A stretch of 64,000 bases of DNA from Sordariomycetes sp. S80-01Y (lineage: Eukaryota > Ascomycota > Sordariomycetes): contig JAXQJY010000033.1 in NCBI GenBank assembly GCA_037042185.1, positions 1,364,001 to 1,428,000 on the forward strand. Direction: 5' to 3'. Below are positions 62,597-64,000 of the stretch, in pieces. The translations under genes were made by a program, and so were the position numbers. The notes beneath the pieces were generated by a model. That model ran no database searches. It was given only the letters and a program-made list of their open reading frames with translations, and was not told the origin of the DNA. Each line of letters starts with the position of its first letter. Within the stretch, counting starts at the first letter, position 1.

Positions 62597-64000
62597 TCAG
62601 TAGCGTGCACTAGGCTCGTAGTAGGCGGCATCCAGCCTGCCCGTCGGTCCCAATGTCGCCATTTGACCCTTCTGCTTGCCCCTGGACTGCCGCCACAGGC
62701 CGGGATTGCCAGATTCCTGTATCATCCACTCGTACTCAGGGTCGCAGAGACTTATCCCAGTCTCCATGAGAGCCACATTGCTCAGCAGCGGCGACCCTCT
62801 TCCGGTGTTCTTCCATCCTGGGGGCGCCGACTTTCGTCGTAAGTCGTTTTCGGTCACATCATCTGCTAGCTTGAGCTCAACTTCGGTGACGGCACCCTGA
62901 ATCCCGCAATAGAACGAGGAGGCCATATCCGATGACTTTGCGAGCGCGTGGACCCGGTCACAGGAAGCATCAGCGATGTGTAGGGTCGCATCTGGTCGCC
63001 AAAGCTCGGCCCGGGATCTCTGATGCCATCCACACCGGCGCCCATTTTCGTCATCACAGGCCTCGTTGGGGTTGTCCAGGACTCTCTCCCGCACGTTGGG
63101 AGGCCAAGGCGTCGGCATCTCTTGGGAGCATGGGAGGGCATCGGCATGGTGATATGACTTCGGGTAGCGAAAGTCGAAGAAGTGCAACCTGGAAGCCGTC
63201 TTTCCGCCGCTGACGAACCGCTGGTTTCCATATACGAGTAGAGTGCTTGCCGCATCGTACGTGTGCCACCGGTCTCGATAAACCGCGTCGTGGTCAGATG
63301 GAGTGCGCACGTCCATTAGCCGGTACGTGCCATCGTCCCAGGCACTGAGGAGGAGGCTGCCGCTTGAGCCCACCGGTTCGATGGCGCGGACGGTTGTTTT
63401 GGTGCCGATTTCTGTCGCTGACCGCGCCGACACCCATTCTAAAGCTGTCGAATTATTCGTCACGTTGGATAGTTGCAACCCTGTGGGCGTGATCTTCCCC
63501 CATCGGATCGGTTGCCGCGTGTTGGCGAGAGCGCAGGCGATGGTGTCTTGGCCCAAGAACTTCGTGCCTCGTATTAGGGCAAGCTCATCTTCGGGACCAT
63601 CCTGCGTCATATCATGGTGTACTACAGGCTGAACCTCCAGCCTATCAGTGTCGCTGAGGTCAAATATGTTGATGGTCGAGTTCTTGCAGCTTGCAACCAT
63701 CTTAGATTCGGGTTGCCACTCCGTCCAGGATATGGCTTGCTGACCTGGAGATCGCCTCGGAGTGGACGTCCCCGATGAGCCGCTCTCACCCATCTTCTGG
63801 ATCTCATGCGGCATCAGCCTCTGGGTGACCTTGCCGGGATTTTCGCCAGTGGCGTGGACGAGCTGTATATCTCCATTCAAACGGCCGATCAACGCCTCAG
63901 GGGAGTCACCCCTTTGGACGATGGAAAGGGCCGTGATATCCCCAAACCCGGCCGAGTACCCGGCTTCACTCCCCTTCGACACGCTCCACACATCATTTTT
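62597..64000 (-). CDS. WD40-like (probably F-box type) protein, 5' end outside the window
   Basis: The frame is open to the window edge, so the start and any N-terminal domain are missing; at least 467 residues are seen. Repeated blade-like segments fit a beta-propeller: EALIGRLNGDIQLVHATGEN, ISWTEWQPESKMVASCKNST with INIFDLSDTDRL, VGSSGSLLLSAWDDGTYRLM, and LLVYGNQRFVSGG. The C-terminal stretch LSNVALMETGISLCDPEYEW resembles uncharacterised fungal F-box/WD proteins as I recall them, but no F-box is in view. The end SARY and its stop are sure. It is tail-to-tail with the nitronate monooxygenase gene. Confidence 0.7.
   Translation of the reverse strand, partial: KNDVWSVSKGSEAGYSAGFGDITALSIVQRGDSPEALIGRLNGDIQLVHATGENPGKVTQRLMPHEIQKMGESGSSGTSTPRRSPGQQAISWTEWQPESKMVASCKNSTINIFDLSDTDRLEVQPVVHHDMTQDGPEDELALIRGTKFLGQDTIACALANTRQPIRWGKITPTGLQLSNVTNNSTALEWVSARSATEIGTKTTVRAIEPVGSSGSLLLSAWDDGTYRLMDVRTPSDHDAVYRDRWHTYDAASTLLVYGNQRFVSGGKTASRLHFFDFRYPKSYHHADALPCSQEMPTPWPPNVRERVLDNPNEACDDENGRRCGWHQRSRAELWRPDATLHIADASCDRVHALAKSSDMASSFYCGIQGAVTEVELKLADDVTENDLRRKSAPPGWKNTGRGSPLLSNVALMETGISLCDPEYEWMIQESGNPGLWRQSRGKQKGQMATLGPTGRLDAAYYEPSARY

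Noticed and set aside
1-64000. Transposable elements, viral relics, CRISPR arrays and rRNA or tRNA genes
   Set aside because: No transposase, integrase, reverse transcriptase or capsid-like frames, terminal repeats, A/T-rich mutated blocks or structural RNA signatures were recognised by eye.

Overview
This window is nuclear DNA from a filamentous ascomycete (Pezizomycotina), most likely a Sordariomycete. The case rests on dense genes on both strands, short introns (mostly 46-90 nt) with GTRNGT-like donors and CTAAC/CTGAC branch sites, and fungal families such as a Mac1/GRISEA-type copper fist regulator, Nce102-like MARVEL, Mim2 and a C2H2 plus fungal-trans-domain regulator. The order or species cannot be fixed from sequence alone. 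I see no rRNA, tRNA, CRISPR array, transposon or viral relic.

Layout. 0-8.4 kb: a fungal orphan, a secreted PNGase A-like protein and a four-TM MARVEL protein, with long non-coding stretches. 8.6-25.5 kb: a tight housekeeping block with MIM2, eIF2beta, NUP133, AFG1, TRAPP subunit TCA17, mitochondrial malonyl-CoA:ACP transacylase, AP-3 mu, a DMAC1/Dmo2-like protein and exosome RRP4. 25.7-36 kb: fatty aldehyde dehydrogenase, mitoribosomal mS35, ALG13, AIP1 and ETF-ubiquinone oxidoreductase. 39-44.8 kb: TBP, a PTS1-tailed flavin amine oxidase and the U2 snRNP protein SR140. 45.4-54.1 kb: a lone P450, the copper regulator, an RS-rich nuclear protein, the methyltransferase EFM7 and a PhyH dioxygenase. 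57.3-64 kb: a C2H2 transcription factor, a PTS1-tailed nitronate monooxygenase and an F-box/WD-like gene that runs off the window end.

Twenty-eight protein genes are supported, most spliced. Exon joins were worked out by hand: nearly all restore a family motif across the junction and give a total coding length divisible by three. Mitochondrial functions recur (MIM2, AFG1, MCT1, DMAC1-like, mS35, ETF-QO), and two oxidoreductases end in the peroxisomal signal SKL. These look like dispersed housekeeping genes, not a functional cluster. No secondary-metabolite backbone gene sits near the P450.

I did not find a clearly new biological system. The best leads are a nitronate monooxygenase whose last intron, if retained, would replace its SKL tail; paired inverted repeats upstream of the first gene; a tandem acidic decapeptide repeat in SR140; a possible TATA-like element and 5' UTR intron ahead of the TBP gene; and several frame-neutral introns without stop codons that can pass for coding sequence.
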